NCBI GenBank assembly: GCA_040752355.1
Contig: JBFMHE010000027.1
Span: 1 to 44,984, forward strand
Length of the DNA stretch: 44,984 nucleotides
Direction: 5' to 3'
Source: Nitrospirota bacterium
GTDB lineage: Bacteria > Nitrospirota > Thermodesulfovibrionia > Thermodesulfovibrionales > Dissulfurispiraceae
Shown: in pieces, positions 32,370 to 43,651 of the stretch
How the letters are laid out: every line of letters begins with the position of its first letter
How positions within the stretch are numbered: the first letter of the stretch is position 1
Program-made: the position numbers and the translations under genes
Notes under the pieces: generated by a model
What the model saw: the letters and a program-made list of their open reading frames with translations, nothing else
What the model was told of the DNA's origin: nothing
Database searches by the model: none

Positions 32370-33062
32370 ATGGAGACCGCAACCAAACCCTTCGAGTTCA
32401 GGCAGTGCATTACCATCCTGAAAGCAACCGGGAGGAAGGCGAAGAACCTCCGGGAGCTGCGGGACGTACTCGCCGTGATCAACACCGAATCCATATTCCA
32501 TCACGTGTACCAGTATTTCCTGAAAGGCCACATCCTCGAATATACGAACGACTTCGCCCAGTGGGCGGGGATAGTCCTGGAAGAGCGGGCGCTCTCGGAG
32601 CAGCTCTCGAATATCGACCCGTTCGCCTTCGACACCACCGATGCGCTCCGTCATGAACTGGTGGAGGTCGTCGATCGCTATCTCCGTACGTTCCCGGACC
32701 CCGGCGACGTGCTGCCGGGAGAGGAGTTTTTCTTCAACCAGACCGTCACCCTCATCTTCCCGTCAGATATACGGGCGAAGAACCTCGCCGAGTTCCTCAT
32801 CGCCATGCGCTACATCGACGGCAGCTCCATCTACTACCACTTCTACGAGGCGAGGACGCGTCTCGGCAGCAGGATGGACGACTTCGCGAAGTGGTTCGAG
32901 GAGGTCCTGGGCAAGCAGGAACTCGCGCAGCGGCTGCGCTCCGTCGACCTCTTCATGCACTCCATCGAGGGGATACGGGAGCACATCATCGAGGCGGTCG
33001 AGGAAGAGGTCAGGAGAGGCATGTACGGAGCGCTGAAGGAGACCCCTGCGCTTGCCCGGTAA
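32370..33062 (+). CDS. DUF5752-like protein with internal duplication
   Basis: A 230-residue soluble, helix-rich protein made of two related halves (about 8-108 and 122-220). Each has the pattern F-x-Q-T/C-x-T-L/I, then AKNL-x-E, then SI-x-HH/YH-F/VY, then a DFA-x-W motif. In the first half these are KAKNLREL, SIFHHVY and DFAQW; in the second RAKNLAEF, SIYYHFY and DFAKW. Conserved His and acidic residues in both copies suggest a ligand or metal site, but no activity is known to me. The start has AGGAGG six bases upstream, and this overlaps the preceding stop codon. It sits between two sugar-osmolyte glycosyltransferases and probably serves the same pathway. Confidence 0.75.
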   Translation: METATKPFEFRQCITILKATGRKAKNLRELRDVLAVINTESIFHHVYQYFLKGHILEYTNDFAQWAGIVLEERALSEQLSNIDPFAFDTTDALRHELVEVVDRYLRTFPDPGDVLPGEEFFFNQTVTLIFPSDIRAKNLAEFLIAMRYIDGSSIYYHFYEARTRLGSRMDDFAKWFEEVLGKQELAQRLRSVDLFMHSIEGIREHIIEAVEEEVRRGMYGALKETPALAR

Positions 33063-33098
33063 GCGCGGGATAGGGGGCACGACAAAGGAGGGATTACC

Positions 33099-34310
33099 AT
33101 GCTTGACCAGTATGCCGGCATAGCGCCCAAGGCTGACCTGATGCTCCTCGAGCAGCTCGGGGAGGAGCTGCAGGGCAGGTCGTTCCTGCATGTCAACTCG
33201 ACCCGCGCCGGCGGCGGCGTCGCCGAGATACTGCAGCGGATGCTCCCGATCCTCACTGCCATCGGCATCGACGCCCGCTGGGAGGTGATCGAGGGCGACG
33301 CGAGCTTCTTCGATATGACCAAGAAGATGCATAACGCCCTTCAGGGCACCCCCGAGACGATAACGGGGACCATGTGGGAGCACTACGCCGATGTCAACAG
33401 GAGGAACGCGGAACGGCTCGACCTCGACGCCGATGCCGTCATCATCCACGATCCGCAACCGGCGGCATTCATCGATTTCAAGCGGGAGGGGTGGTGGATC
33501 TGGCGGTGCCATATCGATGTGTCGAACCCGGTGCGCGAGGTTGTGGACGGCATCGTCCGCTACGCGCGGCGGTACGACGCCGCGGTCTTTTCGGTCGCGC
33601 GGTTCGCATGGGCGATGGGCACCGATGAGTTCATCATTCCGCCGTCCATCGACCCTCTCAGCGATAAGAACAGGGAGATGGACGCCACCGAGATCCGCCT
33701 GGTCCTCGACCGGCTCGGGATACCCACGGACCGTCCGATCGTCCTGCAGGTCTCCCGCTTCGACAGGTTCAAGGACCCGATCGGCGTGATTCAGGCCTAC
33801 CGCATGGTCAAGAAATACAACGACTGCATCCTCGTCCTCGCCGGCAGCCCCGCCACGGACGACCCCGAAGGAGAGGTGGTGCTCAACGAGGTGAGGGAGT
33901 ATGCTGCGGACGACCCGGACATTTATATCCTGCTCCTGCCTCCCTTCAGCGACCTCGATATCAACGCGCTGCAGCGCAGCGCCACCGTCATCCTCCAGAA
34001 GTCGCTCAAGGAGGGGTTCGGCCTGACGGTCTCGGAAGCGATGTGGAAGGGGAAGCCGATCATCGGCGGCGCGGTGGGCGGCATTCCGCTCCAGATCGTC
34101 CACGGCGTCACCGGGTTCCTCGTCCATTCGGTCGAAGGCGCCGCTTTCCGGATACGGCAGTTCCTGAACAACCCGGCAATGGCGCGGCGCATGGGCGAGC
34201 GGAGCAGGGAGTATGTGCGCGAGAATTTCCTCATAACGCGCCAGACACGGGACTATCTTTCGGTGTGGTATACGCTCGAAGCGGGAAGAAAGACGGTCAT
34301 CGAGGTCTGA
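33099..34310 (+). CDS. treT: Trehalose glycosyltransferring synthase (TreT-type GT4)
   Basis: A 403-residue GT-B retaining glycosyltransferase. The N-terminal domain opens with LHVNSTRAGGGVAEIL and has FFDMTKKMHNALQG and IIHDPQPA. The C-terminal nucleotide-sugar domain has QVSRFDRFKDP and the E-x7-E motif in EGFGLTVSEAMW. These are TreT features. TreT makes trehalose reversibly from glucose and ADP- or UDP-glucose. GlgC, encoded 3 kb downstream, would provide ADP-glucose. AAAGGAGGG precedes the ATG. Trehalose phosphorylase and other GT4 synthases are related, but the N-terminal motifs favour TreT. Confidence 0.88.
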   Translation: MLDQYAGIAPKADLMLLEQLGEELQGRSFLHVNSTRAGGGVAEILQRMLPILTAIGIDARWEVIEGDASFFDMTKKMHNALQGTPETITGTMWEHYADVNRRNAERLDLDADAVIIHDPQPAAFIDFKREGWWIWRCHIDVSNPVREVVDGIVRYARRYDAAVFSVARFAWAMGTDEFIIPPSIDPLSDKNREMDATEIRLVLDRLGIPTDRPIVLQVSRFDRFKDPIGVIQAYRMVKKYNDCILVLAGSPATDDPEGEVVLNEVREYAADDPDIYILLLPPFSDLDINALQRSATVILQKSLKEGFGLTVSEAMWKGKPIIGGAVGGIPLQIVHGVTGFLVHSVEGAAFRIRQFLNNPAMARRMGERSREYVRENFLITRQTRDYLSVWYTLEAGRKTVIEV

Positions 34311-34344
34311 CATCCGCGCGTTTCCGTCTCATCATACGGGAGGG

Positions 34345-37300
34345 ATGACTATCGCTACGCCGGATCCGTACGAAACGAGAATACCCGTCTCAACCTATCG
34401 GCTCCAGTTCAACTATCAATTCACGTTCGCCGACGCGCGGAAGATCGTCGGGTACCTCTACGACCTCGGCATCAGCGATATCTACGCCTCTCCTTACTTC
34501 AAAGCGAAGAAGGGGAGCCTCCACGGCTACGATATCGTCGATCCCAATACGCTGAATCCCGAGATCGGCACCGGGGAGGAGTACGACGAGCTCGTCCGGG
34601 CCCTGCAGGAGCGCGGGATGGGCCAACTCCTCGACATCGTTCCCAATCACATGTGCGTCACCGGCGAGGAGAACGCATGGTGGATGGATATCCTCGAGAA
34701 CGGCCCGAGCTCGCGCTATGCGGAGTTCTACGATATCGACTGGAACCCCGTAAAAAAGGAGCTTTACCGCAAGGTCCTCCTGCCCTTCCTGGGAGATCAG
34801 TACGGGAGGGTCCTCGAACGGCAGGAGCTGCTGCTCCATTTCGACCACGGCGCCTTCTTCGTCACCTACTACGAAAACAAGTTTCCGCTCAACACCAGGA
34901 CCTGTCTCTTCATTATCAGTTATCGCCTCGACGACCTGAAGCAGCGGCTCGCGGAGGACGACGAAGACCTCATCGAGCTCCTCAGCATCGCGACCGCCCT
35001 GCAGCACCTCCCCTCGTACGACGAGAAGAGCGACGAGAAGGTGGACGAGCTCTACCGGGAGAAAGAGATCGTCAAGAAGCGGCTCTGGACTCTCTACTCC
35101 CGGAGCGAAGCGATCCGGCGCTTCATCGATGAGACGGTCCGGCTCTTCAACGGACAGAAGGGCGACCCGTCGAGCTTCGACCCGCTTCACGCGCTGCTCG
35201 AACAGCAGCCGTACCGCCTTACCCATTGGCGCGTGGCGACCGACGAGATCAACTACCGCCGCTTTTTCGACATCAACCAGATCGCCGGGGTGAGAATGGA
35301 GAGCATCCGGGTGTTCAACGAGACCCACCGGCTCACCCTCGCGCTCGTGGGGAGCGGGAAGGTGACGGGGCTCCGCGTCGATCACCCCGACGGGCTCTAT
35401 AACCCTTCGGAATATTTCCGCTGGCTCCAGAAAGGCTGCTTCATAAATATGAGGGGCGCGCTGCTGGGAGACCCGAAAGCTCCGCTCCCGCTCTCGCTCG
35501 ATAATCACGAGGCCGGCCCCGCGAACGAGCCCCTGCGCCGCTACGAGGAGATCCTGCGCGAGCGCCCCGATTACAAGCCGTTCTACATCGTCGGAGAGAA
35601 GATCCTGACCAAGGGAGAGCGCATGCCCGAGGACTGGCCGATCTTCAGCACCACGGGATATGTCTTCATGAACTCGCTCAACGGCATCTTCGTCGCGACC
35701 GAGCACGCGCGGGATTTCGATCTCCTGTATGAGCGGTTCATCAAGGAACGGAAATCGTTTCCCGATATCGTCTACGAAAAGAAGAAACTGATCATGCAGG
35801 TCGCGATGTCGAGCGAGGTGAACACGCTCGGCTATCGCCTCAACTCCCTTGCGGAAAGCGACCGCCACACCAGGGATTTCACCCTCAACAGCCTCATCGG
35901 CGCCATCGTGGAGGTGATCGCGTTCTTTCCCGTTTACCGGACCTATACGAACACCTGCGAGGTGAACGAAACGGACCGGCGGTACATCGAGATCGCGGCA
36001 GCCAAGGCGAAGCGGAAGAACCGTGCGATCAGCGAATACATCTACGATTTTCTCAGGGATGTCCTCCTGCTCAGGTTTCCCGAAGACTTCACCGAGCAGC
36101 AGAAGCAGGAATGGCTCTACTTCGTCACGAAGTTCCAGCAGCTGACCGGCCCGGTCATGGCGAAGGGGCTCGAGGATACGTCGTTCTATGTCTACAATCG
36201 CCTCGTCTCCCTTAACGAGGTGGGCGGCAGCCCGGACCGCTTCGGGATCCCCCTCGAGACCTTTCACGGTCAGAACCTGGAGCGTATCAAGTACTGGCCC
36301 CATGCGCTGATCGCGTCGTCGACGCACGACGCGAAGCGGAGCGAGGACGTGCGGGCGCGCATCAACGTGCTTTCGGAGATCCCCGCCGAGTGGCGGGCAG
36401 CGCTCGTGAGGTGGAAGCGCTTCAACAGAAAGAGGAAGCCCGTCGCCGAGGGCAGACCGGTACCGGACCCCAACGATGAGTACCTGTATTACCAGACCCT
36501 CGTCGGGGCCTGGCCCTTCGGCACGCTGGATGAGGCCGGCTACGGGGCGTTCACGGCGCGCATCAAGGAATACATGCTCAAGGCGGTGCGGGAGGGAAAG
36601 GTCAATTCGAGCTGGATCAACATGAACGGACCCTACGAGGACGCCCTGATGACGTTCGTCGACGCCACGATGGACAATGCCCCGGACAACGAATTCAGGA
36701 GGGATATCGAGGCGTTCCAGAAGGTGATTGCCGCATACGGCATATTCAACTCCCTTTCACAGACCGTGCTGAAGATAACCTCCCCCGGCGTGCCCGATTT
36801 CTATCAGGGCACCGAGCTCTGGGCCCTCAGCCTCGTCGACCCCGACAACCGCCGGCCGGTCGACTACGGGGTGCGGGCGCGCATGCTCGCGGAGCTGAAA
36901 GCGAGAGAGGAGGAGGATATCCCCGGGCTGCTCGGGGAGTTGCTCGCTTCTGTCGAGGACGGGCGGGTGAAGCTCTTCGTCACCCGCAAGGCGCTCACCT
37001 ACCGGCGGGACCGGAGTGACCTCTTCGCACGGGGTGAGTATGTCGCCCTCCATGCCGTAGGGGAGAGGGCGGACCACCTCTGCGCCTTTGCCCGACGGCT
37101 CGAGACGCTGACCGCCCTTACCATAGTCCCGCGCTTTGTCACCCGGCTGGCGGCCCCCGGGAAAGGCCCGCCCCTCGGCGAGAGGGTGTGGGGGGAGACC
37201 GCGGTCGTGCTCCCCTTCGACAAGGGGGAGACGCCGTACCGGAACCTGTTCACCGGCGAGATCGTGCGCGCCCGCGAGCACAACGGCGCCGCAGCGCTGC

Positions 37301-37356
37301 TCCTGCGCGACGTGCTCGCACATTTCCCTGTGGCCCTCCTGGAAAGGAGTGTATAA
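34345..37356 (+). CDS. treY: Maltooligosyltrehalose synthase
   Basis: A 1003-residue GH13 enzyme, at the long end for the family. N-terminal STYRLQFNYQFTF and DIYASPYFKAKKGSLHGYD are TreY hallmarks. Further conserved regions are LDIVPNHM, the nucleophile Asp in GLRVDHPDGLYNP, the acid/base Glu in IVGEKILTKGE, and STHDAKRSEDVRAR. It converts the reducing end of glycogen-like glucans to a trehalose unit. The partner hydrolase TreZ is not encoded in the window. The start ATG follows GGGAGGG with almost no spacer, an unusual arrangement, but no better start is seen. It lies 34 bases after treT. Confidence 0.93.
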   Translation: MTIATPDPYETRIPVSTYRLQFNYQFTFADARKIVGYLYDLGISDIYASPYFKAKKGSLHGYDIVDPNTLNPEIGTGEEYDELVRALQERGMGQLLDIVPNHMCVTGEENAWWMDILENGPSSRYAEFYDIDWNPVKKELYRKVLLPFLGDQYGRVLERQELLLHFDHGAFFVTYYENKFPLNTRTCLFIISYRLDDLKQRLAEDDEDLIELLSIATALQHLPSYDEKSDEKVDELYREKEIVKKRLWTLYSRSEAIRRFIDETVRLFNGQKGDPSSFDPLHALLEQQPYRLTHWRVATDEINYRRFFDINQIAGVRMESIRVFNETHRLTLALVGSGKVTGLRVDHPDGLYNPSEYFRWLQKGCFINMRGALLGDPKAPLPLSLDNHEAGPANEPLRRYEEILRERPDYKPFYIVGEKILTKGERMPEDWPIFSTTGYVFMNSLNGIFVATEHARDFDLLYERFIKERKSFPDIVYEKKKLIMQVAMSSEVNTLGYRLNSLAESDRHTRDFTLNSLIGAIVEVIAFFPVYRTYTNTCEVNETDRRYIEIAAAKAKRKNRAISEYIYDFLRDVLLLRFPEDFTEQQKQEWLYFVTKFQQLTGPVMAKGLEDTSFYVYNRLVSLNEVGGSPDRFGIPLETFHGQNLERIKYWPHALIASSTHDAKRSEDVRARINVLSEIPAEWRAALVRWKRFNRKRKPVAEGRPVPDPNDEYLYYQTLVGAWPFGTLDEAGYGAFTARIKEYMLKAVREGKVNSSWINMNGPYEDALMTFVDATMDNAPDNEFRRDIEAFQKVIAAYGIFNSLSQTVLKITSPGVPDFYQGTELWALSLVDPDNRRPVDYGVRARMLAELKAREEEDIPGLLGELLASVEDGRVKLFVTRKALTYRRDRSDLFARGEYVALHAVGERADHLCAFARRLETLTALTIVPRFVTRLAAPGKGPPLGERVWGETAVVLPFDKGETPYRNLFTGEIVRAREHNGAAALLLRDVLAHFPVALLERSV

Positions 37357-37501
37357 TTTAAGTAACGCGCAGGGGAAACTCCGGGACATCCTGAACGTCA
37401 ATGCCTGAGAGCCCCTGATAAATTAAAGGTTTGGAGTTGAGCGAGCATACTGTGCCTCATCCGACTCCCTCTGCTCATTCCGTTAGACGCTCTTAACCCC
37501 C

Positions 37502-38740
37502 ATGGTGGATCATATGGCCCATCCGAAGATTCTCGCTTTTGTTCTGGCCGGCGGCAAGGGAGAGCGGCTCTTCCCGCTCACCGCCTTTCGCTCCAAGCCG
37601 TCGGTGCCGTTCGGCGGCCGCTATCGCATCGTCGATTTCGCCCTCAGCAATTTCATCAATTCCCATATCTATTCGCTCTACCTCCTCGTGCAGTACAAGT
37701 CGCAGTCGCTCATCGAGCATGTGCGGCAGAACTGGGTCCTGTCCTCGATCATCGGCAGCCACTTCGTCACCGTCGTTCCTCCGCAGATGCGGATGGGGCC
37801 CGAGTGGTTCCAGGGGACTGCGGATGCGGTCTTCCAGAACATCAACCTCATCCGCGAGCATAACCCGGAGCTGGTGGTCGTCTTCGGGGCGGACCATATC
37901 TACCGGATGGACATACGCCAGATGATCGACTTCCACCTCGCGAACGATGCGGTCGTCACCGTGGCGGCCCGGCCGGTGCCGCTCGATCAGGCCTCCTCCT
38001 TCGGCATCATCAAGGCGGACGCCGACCGCCGCATCACCGGCTTCGAGGAGAAGCCGAAGAAAGCGACCCCCATGCCCGGCGACCCCGGCAGGGCATACGC
38101 CTCGATGGGCAATTATATCTTCCGCACCGAGGTGCTGCTCGACTCGCTCGCCAAGGCGCAGCGAAAGAAGCAGCACGATTTCGGGGCTCACGTGATCCCC
38201 GGCCTCCTCGAGACAGGAAGGGTCTTCGCCTATGATTTCGCTACGAACACCATCCCCGGGACCATGCCCTACGAGGAGAAGGGCTACTGGCGCGATGTCG
38301 GGACCATCCCCGCCTTTTTCGACGCCCATATGGACATGCTGGGCGAGACGCCGACCTTCCAGCTCTACAACAGGCGCTGGCCGATTCACCCCATCATCCA
38401 CGAAGGGCCAGCATCGCGTATCCTCCGGGGCGATATACGGAACAGCGTCGTCGCGGAGGGGGTGATCATCCACAAGGCTAAGATACGCAACTCCGTCATC
38501 CGGAGCGGCGTCATCATCGAGAACAATGTCAGCATCGAGGACTGCATTATCATGGATGATGTGGTGCTCAAGGAAGGGTGCCGTCTGCACCGGGTCATTG
38601 TCGATAAGTTGAATGTCATCAAAGAGCACGAGCAAATCGGCTTCGACCGCGATAAAGACCGGTTCCATTGTCATATCGACCCCTCGGGCATCGCTGTCGT
38701 CCCCAAAGGCGGCCTGCTGATAAAGTCGCCGCGAAAGTAG
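37502..38740 (+). CDS. glgC: Glucose-1-phosphate adenylyltransferase
   Basis: A 412-residue nucleotidyltransferase. The N-terminal pyrophosphorylase domain has FVLAGGKGERLFPLT, the substrate loop GTADAVFQN, GADHIYRMD and GFEEKP. The C-terminal part is a left-handed beta-helix with hexapeptide-type repeats (NSVVAEGVII, NSVIRSGVII). It makes ADP-glucose and pyrophosphate from ATP and glucose 1-phosphate for glycogen, and here probably for TreT. Two starts are possible: ATG 37502 has a poor site; ATG 37514 has GGTGG five bases upstream. The 145-base gap before it holds a loose GGAGTTG/CGACTCC hairpin and no clear promoter. Confidence 0.93.
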   Translation: MVDHMAHPKILAFVLAGGKGERLFPLTAFRSKPSVPFGGRYRIVDFALSNFINSHIYSLYLLVQYKSQSLIEHVRQNWVLSSIIGSHFVTVVPPQMRMGPEWFQGTADAVFQNINLIREHNPELVVVFGADHIYRMDIRQMIDFHLANDAVVTVAARPVPLDQASSFGIIKADADRRITGFEEKPKKATPMPGDPGRAYASMGNYIFRTEVLLDSLAKAQRKKQHDFGAHVIPGLLETGRVFAYDFATNTIPGTMPYEEKGYWRDVGTIPAFFDAHMDMLGETPTFQLYNRRWPIHPIIHEGPASRILRGDIRNSVVAEGVIIHKAKIRNSVIRSGVIIENNVSIEDCIIMDDVVLKEGCRLHRVIVDKLNVIKEHEQIGFDRDKDRFHCHIDPSGIAVVPKGGLLIKSPRK

Positions 38741-38776
38741 CTCCTCCTGCACCATCATGCCGCACAGGAACGATCC

Positions 38777-40039
38777 ATGGCAGACAGCGCCTTACTGAGA
38801 AAGGAGATCAAGGAGCGGATACGGGAGATCGGCGAGGCGGAGATCGCCGTCGGCATCCCGAGCTACAATAACGCCCATACCATCGGACATGTGGTGCGGG
38901 CGGTGCAGGCGGGGCTGGCCAAGTACTTTCCGACGAGGAGGGCGGTGCTGATCAACTCGGACGGAGGCTCCACGGACGGGACCATGGAGATCGTCGAGGA
39001 GACGACGATCGAAGACCTCCAGTCCATTCTCCTGGCTCACCGCGTCGAACCGGTGCTGAAGATAGCAACCCCGTACCATGGAGTCCCCGGCAAAGGGAGC
39101 GCGTTCCGGACGATCTTCGAAATCGCGAGCGCGCTCAAGGTGAAGGCCTGTGCGGTCATGGACTCCGATCTGAGGAGCATCGCCCCCGAGTGGATCGAGC
39201 TCCTGCTCAAGCCGATGATCGAGGGAGAGTTCGACTACGTGGCTCCCCTCTACCACCGCCACAAGTACGACGGCACCATCACGAACAGCATCGTCTACCC
39301 TCTTACCAGCGCCCTCTACGGAAAACGGGTGCGGCAGCCCATCGGAGGGGATTTCGGCATGTCCGGCCGGCTCGTCGATTTCTATCTCTCCAAAGAGGTG
39401 TGGGAGAGCGATGTGGCGCGGTACGGTATCGACATCTGGATGACCACGACCGCCATCGCCAACGGGTTCCGGGTCTGCCAGTCCTTCCTGGGCGCAAAGA
39501 TACACGACCCGAAAGACCCCGGCGCCGATTTGAGCGCCATGCTCTACCAGGTGGTCGGCTCTGCCTTCGACCTCATGGAGACCTACGCTTCTGTCTGGTC
39601 CCGGGTGACCGGCTCGGAGCCGGTGCCGACCTTCGGGTTCCAGTATACGGTGGGGCTCGAACCCATTGCGGTCAATGTCGACCGGATGATCGACAAGTTC
39701 CGCCTCGGCGTCGAGGAGCTTGCGGGGGTATGGAGAGGGGTGCTCAGCGGGCGTATCATGCAGTTTCTCACGGAGGTCGACACCTCGTCCAGAGACCGGT
39801 TCCACATCCCCGATGAGCTCTGGGCGGATATCGTCTACAGTTTCGCCCTCGCCGAGCACCGCAATGTCATAAACAAGGGTCATCTGCTCAAGTCGCTCAC
39901 CCCCCTCTACATCGGGAGGACGGCATCCTTCGTGCTCGAGACGCTCGAGAGCGATGCACGGGCGGTAGAGGCGAAGATCGAGGCCCTGCGCGCAGTGTTC
40001 GAGCAGAAGAAAGAGGCGTTCGCGAGGGGGTGGGGCTGA
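38777..40039 (+). CDS. GT2/GT78-like glycosyltransferase (glucosyl- or mannosylglycerate synthase-like)
   Basis: A 420-residue GT-A enzyme. It has IAVGIPSYNNAHTIG at the N-terminus, a nucleotide-binding INSDGGSTDGT, GKGSAFRTIFEIA and the metal motif DSD in VMDSDLRSI. A helical C-terminal third of about 170 residues follows. The arrangement resembles mannosylglycerate/glucosylglycerate synthases, which glycosylate glycerate directly. The loop IGGDFGMSG is a likely acceptor site. Cluster context (TreT, TreY, GlgC, the GT81-like gene and a glycerate kinase) supports a compatible-solute role. It starts 36 bases after glgC with AGGA seven bases before the ATG. Sugar and acceptor are not certain. 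Confidence 0.72.
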   Translation: MADSALLRKEIKERIREIGEAEIAVGIPSYNNAHTIGHVVRAVQAGLAKYFPTRRAVLINSDGGSTDGTMEIVEETTIEDLQSILLAHRVEPVLKIATPYHGVPGKGSAFRTIFEIASALKVKACAVMDSDLRSIAPEWIELLLKPMIEGEFDYVAPLYHRHKYDGTITNSIVYPLTSALYGKRVRQPIGGDFGMSGRLVDFYLSKEVWESDVARYGIDIWMTTTAIANGFRVCQSFLGAKIHDPKDPGADLSAMLYQVVGSAFDLMETYASVWSRVTGSEPVPTFGFQYTVGLEPIAVNVDRMIDKFRLGVEELAGVWRGVLSGRIMQFLTEVDTSSRDRFHIPDELWADIVYSFALAEHRNVINKGHLLKSLTPLYIGRTASFVLETLESDARAVEAKIEALRAVFEQKKEAFARGWG

Positions 40040-40116
40040 CGGGGCACGCGGGGGCGCGGCACCGCTCAGCAGAGCGGGACGTACCGATACGTCGATAGCA
40101 GGGAGAGGAGGCGATA

Positions 40117-40818
40117 ATGGGAGACGTGGTTGAGAGAGTGCTCATCGAGCCGGTCAGGGCCTTCGGCGCCAAGATCATGCAGTTCCTTCCTAACCTTTTC
40201 TCTGCGCTCTTCATCCTGATCATCGGGTTTCTTGCGGCCTGGGCGGCGCAGTTCCTCCTTGCCCGGCTGTTCAGGACGCTCAATATCGACAAGTTTTCGG
40301 AGCGGTCGGGCGTGAACAGGATCATCGTCAGGAGCGGCATACGGGAGCCCTTCTCGCTCATCCTGGCGCAGTTCGTCGGCAGCCTCGTGCTCCTCGCCTT
40401 CGCCATCGTGGCGATGGGGACCCTGAATGTCCCGGCGATAGAGACGGTGCTCCAGAAGTTCTTTCTCTATCTCCCGAACATCTTCGTCGCCTTCCTCCTG
40501 ATCCTTTTCGGATACCTGTTCAGCAACTTCTTCGGACGCGCCGCGCTGATCGCCTCGGTCAATGCAGGGGTGCGGACAGCGGGGATGATCGGGAGGCTGG
40601 TCAGGATGGCGATCCTCCTCTTCTCGCTCGCCGTAGCCCTCGAGCAGCTGGGGATCGGGCGGACCACCGTCGCCATAGCCTTTGCCGTGCTCTTCGGCGG
40701 CGTCGTCTTCGCCCTTGCGCTCGCCTTCGGCCTGGGGGGCAAAGAGCTGGCCAAATCCTACCTCGAGAGCAAAGTGTTCAGGGAGGAGCGGGAGGACGAC
40801 GATATCGAGCATATGTAA
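40117..40818 (+). CDS. Small MscS-related protein with conserved TM-helix repeats
   Basis: A 233-residue membrane protein with four or five hydrophobic helices (about 25-48, 85-105, 120-140, 160-180, 190-212). It contains the MscS-type pore-lining pattern at the C-terminus (FALALAFGLGGKELAKSYLE) and the TM_helix repeat FSALFILIIGFLAAW. Such CmpX-like proteins are small mechanosensitive-type channels lacking the cytoplasmic MscS vestibule. An osmotic-relief function fits a cluster that makes trehalose and probably glycosylglycerate. GAGAGGAGG precedes the ATG. It converges on the HD-GYP gene with ten bases between stops. Confidence 0.82.
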   Translation: MGDVVERVLIEPVRAFGAKIMQFLPNLFSALFILIIGFLAAWAAQFLLARLFRTLNIDKFSERSGVNRIIVRSGIREPFSLILAQFVGSLVLLAFAIVAMGTLNVPAIETVLQKFFLYLPNIFVAFLLILFGYLFSNFFGRAALIASVNAGVRTAGMIGRLVRMAILLFSLAVALEQLGIGRTTVAIAFAVLFGGVVFALALAFGLGGKELAKSYLESKVFREEREDDDIEHM

Positions 40819-40828
40819 GCCGGACCGG

Positions 40829-41917
40829 TTACTGCTCCTGGATACTTCCCTCGGAGAGGCGATAGATGTCGTCGAAGACAGGGGCGACCTCGGTGAACGC
40901 CCTGAGCACGGCGGGGTCGAAGTGGCAGGGCAGGGTCCTGCCGTCGCCTTCCGTGATGATGCCGAAGGCCTCACCGTGGCTGAGGGGCGCCTTGTAGGGA
41001 CGCTTGCTCCGCAGCGCGTCGTACTGATCGACGAGCATGATGATCCTCCCTTCGACCGGGATATCCTCTCCCTTCAACCCCCGCGGATATCCGGTGCCGT
41101 CCCACCGCTCGTGGTGGTTCAGGGCGATGGAGGCCGCCATCCTGATATTGTCGTGGGACGAGTTGGCGAGCATGTCATGCCCGATGGTGGTATGGGACTT
41201 CATGAGCTCGAACTCCTCCTTCGTCAGCTTGTCCGGCTTCAGGAGAATGCTGTCCGGGATGCCGATCTTGCCGAGATCGTGCATCGCGCTGGCGAAGGAG
41301 ATGGTCTCGACAAAGTTCAGCGTCATGCCGAGGGCCTCGGCCAGTTTGTTCGAGTAGAGCCCTATTCTCGAAATGTGGGTGCCCGTGTCGGTATCACGGT
41401 ACTCCGCTACCGCGGTCAGGCGCTGGATGATCTCCTTGTTGAGGGCGCGGACTTCGGTGAGCGCCCTCGCCAGCTCCTGGGTCTTCTGTTCCACCATGTT
41501 TTCGAGCTGCAGCGTGTAGTTCCTCTCGATTTGTACGAGGCGGCCGTATTCGAGGGCCTTTCCTATGGTATGCATGAGGTACTCGGTCGCAAAGGGCTTG
41601 ATGATGAAATCGAAGGCGCCTTTCCGTATGGCGTCGACGGCGGTATTGAGCTCGGCATATCCCGTCATGAGGATCACGGGGATATCCGGGTAGACGCGGT
41701 GGAGCTGTTCGAGGAGGTCGAGCCCCGACATGACCGGCATCCTGATGTCGGTCAGGACGACATTGACCGGATGGTCTTTGCAGAGGGTGAGCGCCTGCCT
41801 GGGATTGATACAGGCGATAGCGGTATAGCAGTGTGCTTCGATGAGCGTTGCTACGGTGCTGAGGACGTAGGGGTCGTCATCGACGACCAGTACCGTTCCC
41901 GCGCTATGCGATGACAT
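40829..41917 (-). CDS. Response regulator with HD-GYP cyclic-di-GMP phosphodiesterase domain
   Basis: About 362 residues. The receiver domain (about 8-125) has phosphoacceptor Asp in [14 protein letters not shown] short coiled-coil linker ([12 protein letters not shown]) follows. The HD-GYP domain (about 165-345) has the complete metal and GYP set: [30 protein letters not shown] and [11 protein letters not shown]. It should hydrolyse c-di-GMP when activated by phosphorylation, as in RpfG. I chose the ATG at 41917, with GGAGAGG eight bases upstream; ATG 41938 is an alternative, and the open frame extends far beyond. A TATAGT box lies just upstream of 41938. It follows cheB on the same strand after a gap of about 130 bases. 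Confidence 0.9.
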   Translation of the reverse strand: MSSHSAGTVLVVDDDPYVLSTVATLIEAHCYTAIACINPRQALTLCKDHPVNVVLTDIRMPVMSGLDLLEQLHRVYPDIPVILMTGYAELNTAVDAIRKGAFDFIIKPFATEYLMHTIGKALEYGRLVQIERNYTLQLENMVEQKTQELARALTEVRALNKEIIQRLTAVAEYRDTDTGTHISRIGLYSNKLAEALGMTLNFVETISFASAMHDLGKIGIPDSILLKPDKLTKEEFELMKSHTTIGHDMLANSSHDNIRMAASIALNHHERWDGTGYPRGLKGEDIPVEGRIIMLVDQYDALRSKRPYKAPLSHGEAFGIITEGDGRTLPCHFDPAVLRAFTEVAPVFDDIYRLSEGSIQEQ

Positions 41918-42050
41918 CCGAACGACCTCTCCTTCCATGACATCCCCTATACTATATACCATAACCGGCTCTTTAATAAATACGCCGCCCCGCCTGCCGG
42001 GTCGGCCCTGTCTCCGGTGAGGCGTCGTCGCCTTGCTTCGCCGCAGCGCT

Positions 42051-43647
<1,597 letters not shown>

Positions 43648-43651
<4 letters not shown>

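Noticed and set aside
34390-36327. 645-codon minus-strand open frame inside treY
   Set aside because: It is antisense to well-conserved GH13 motifs of TreY, with no ribosome binding site and no domain. A compositional shadow.
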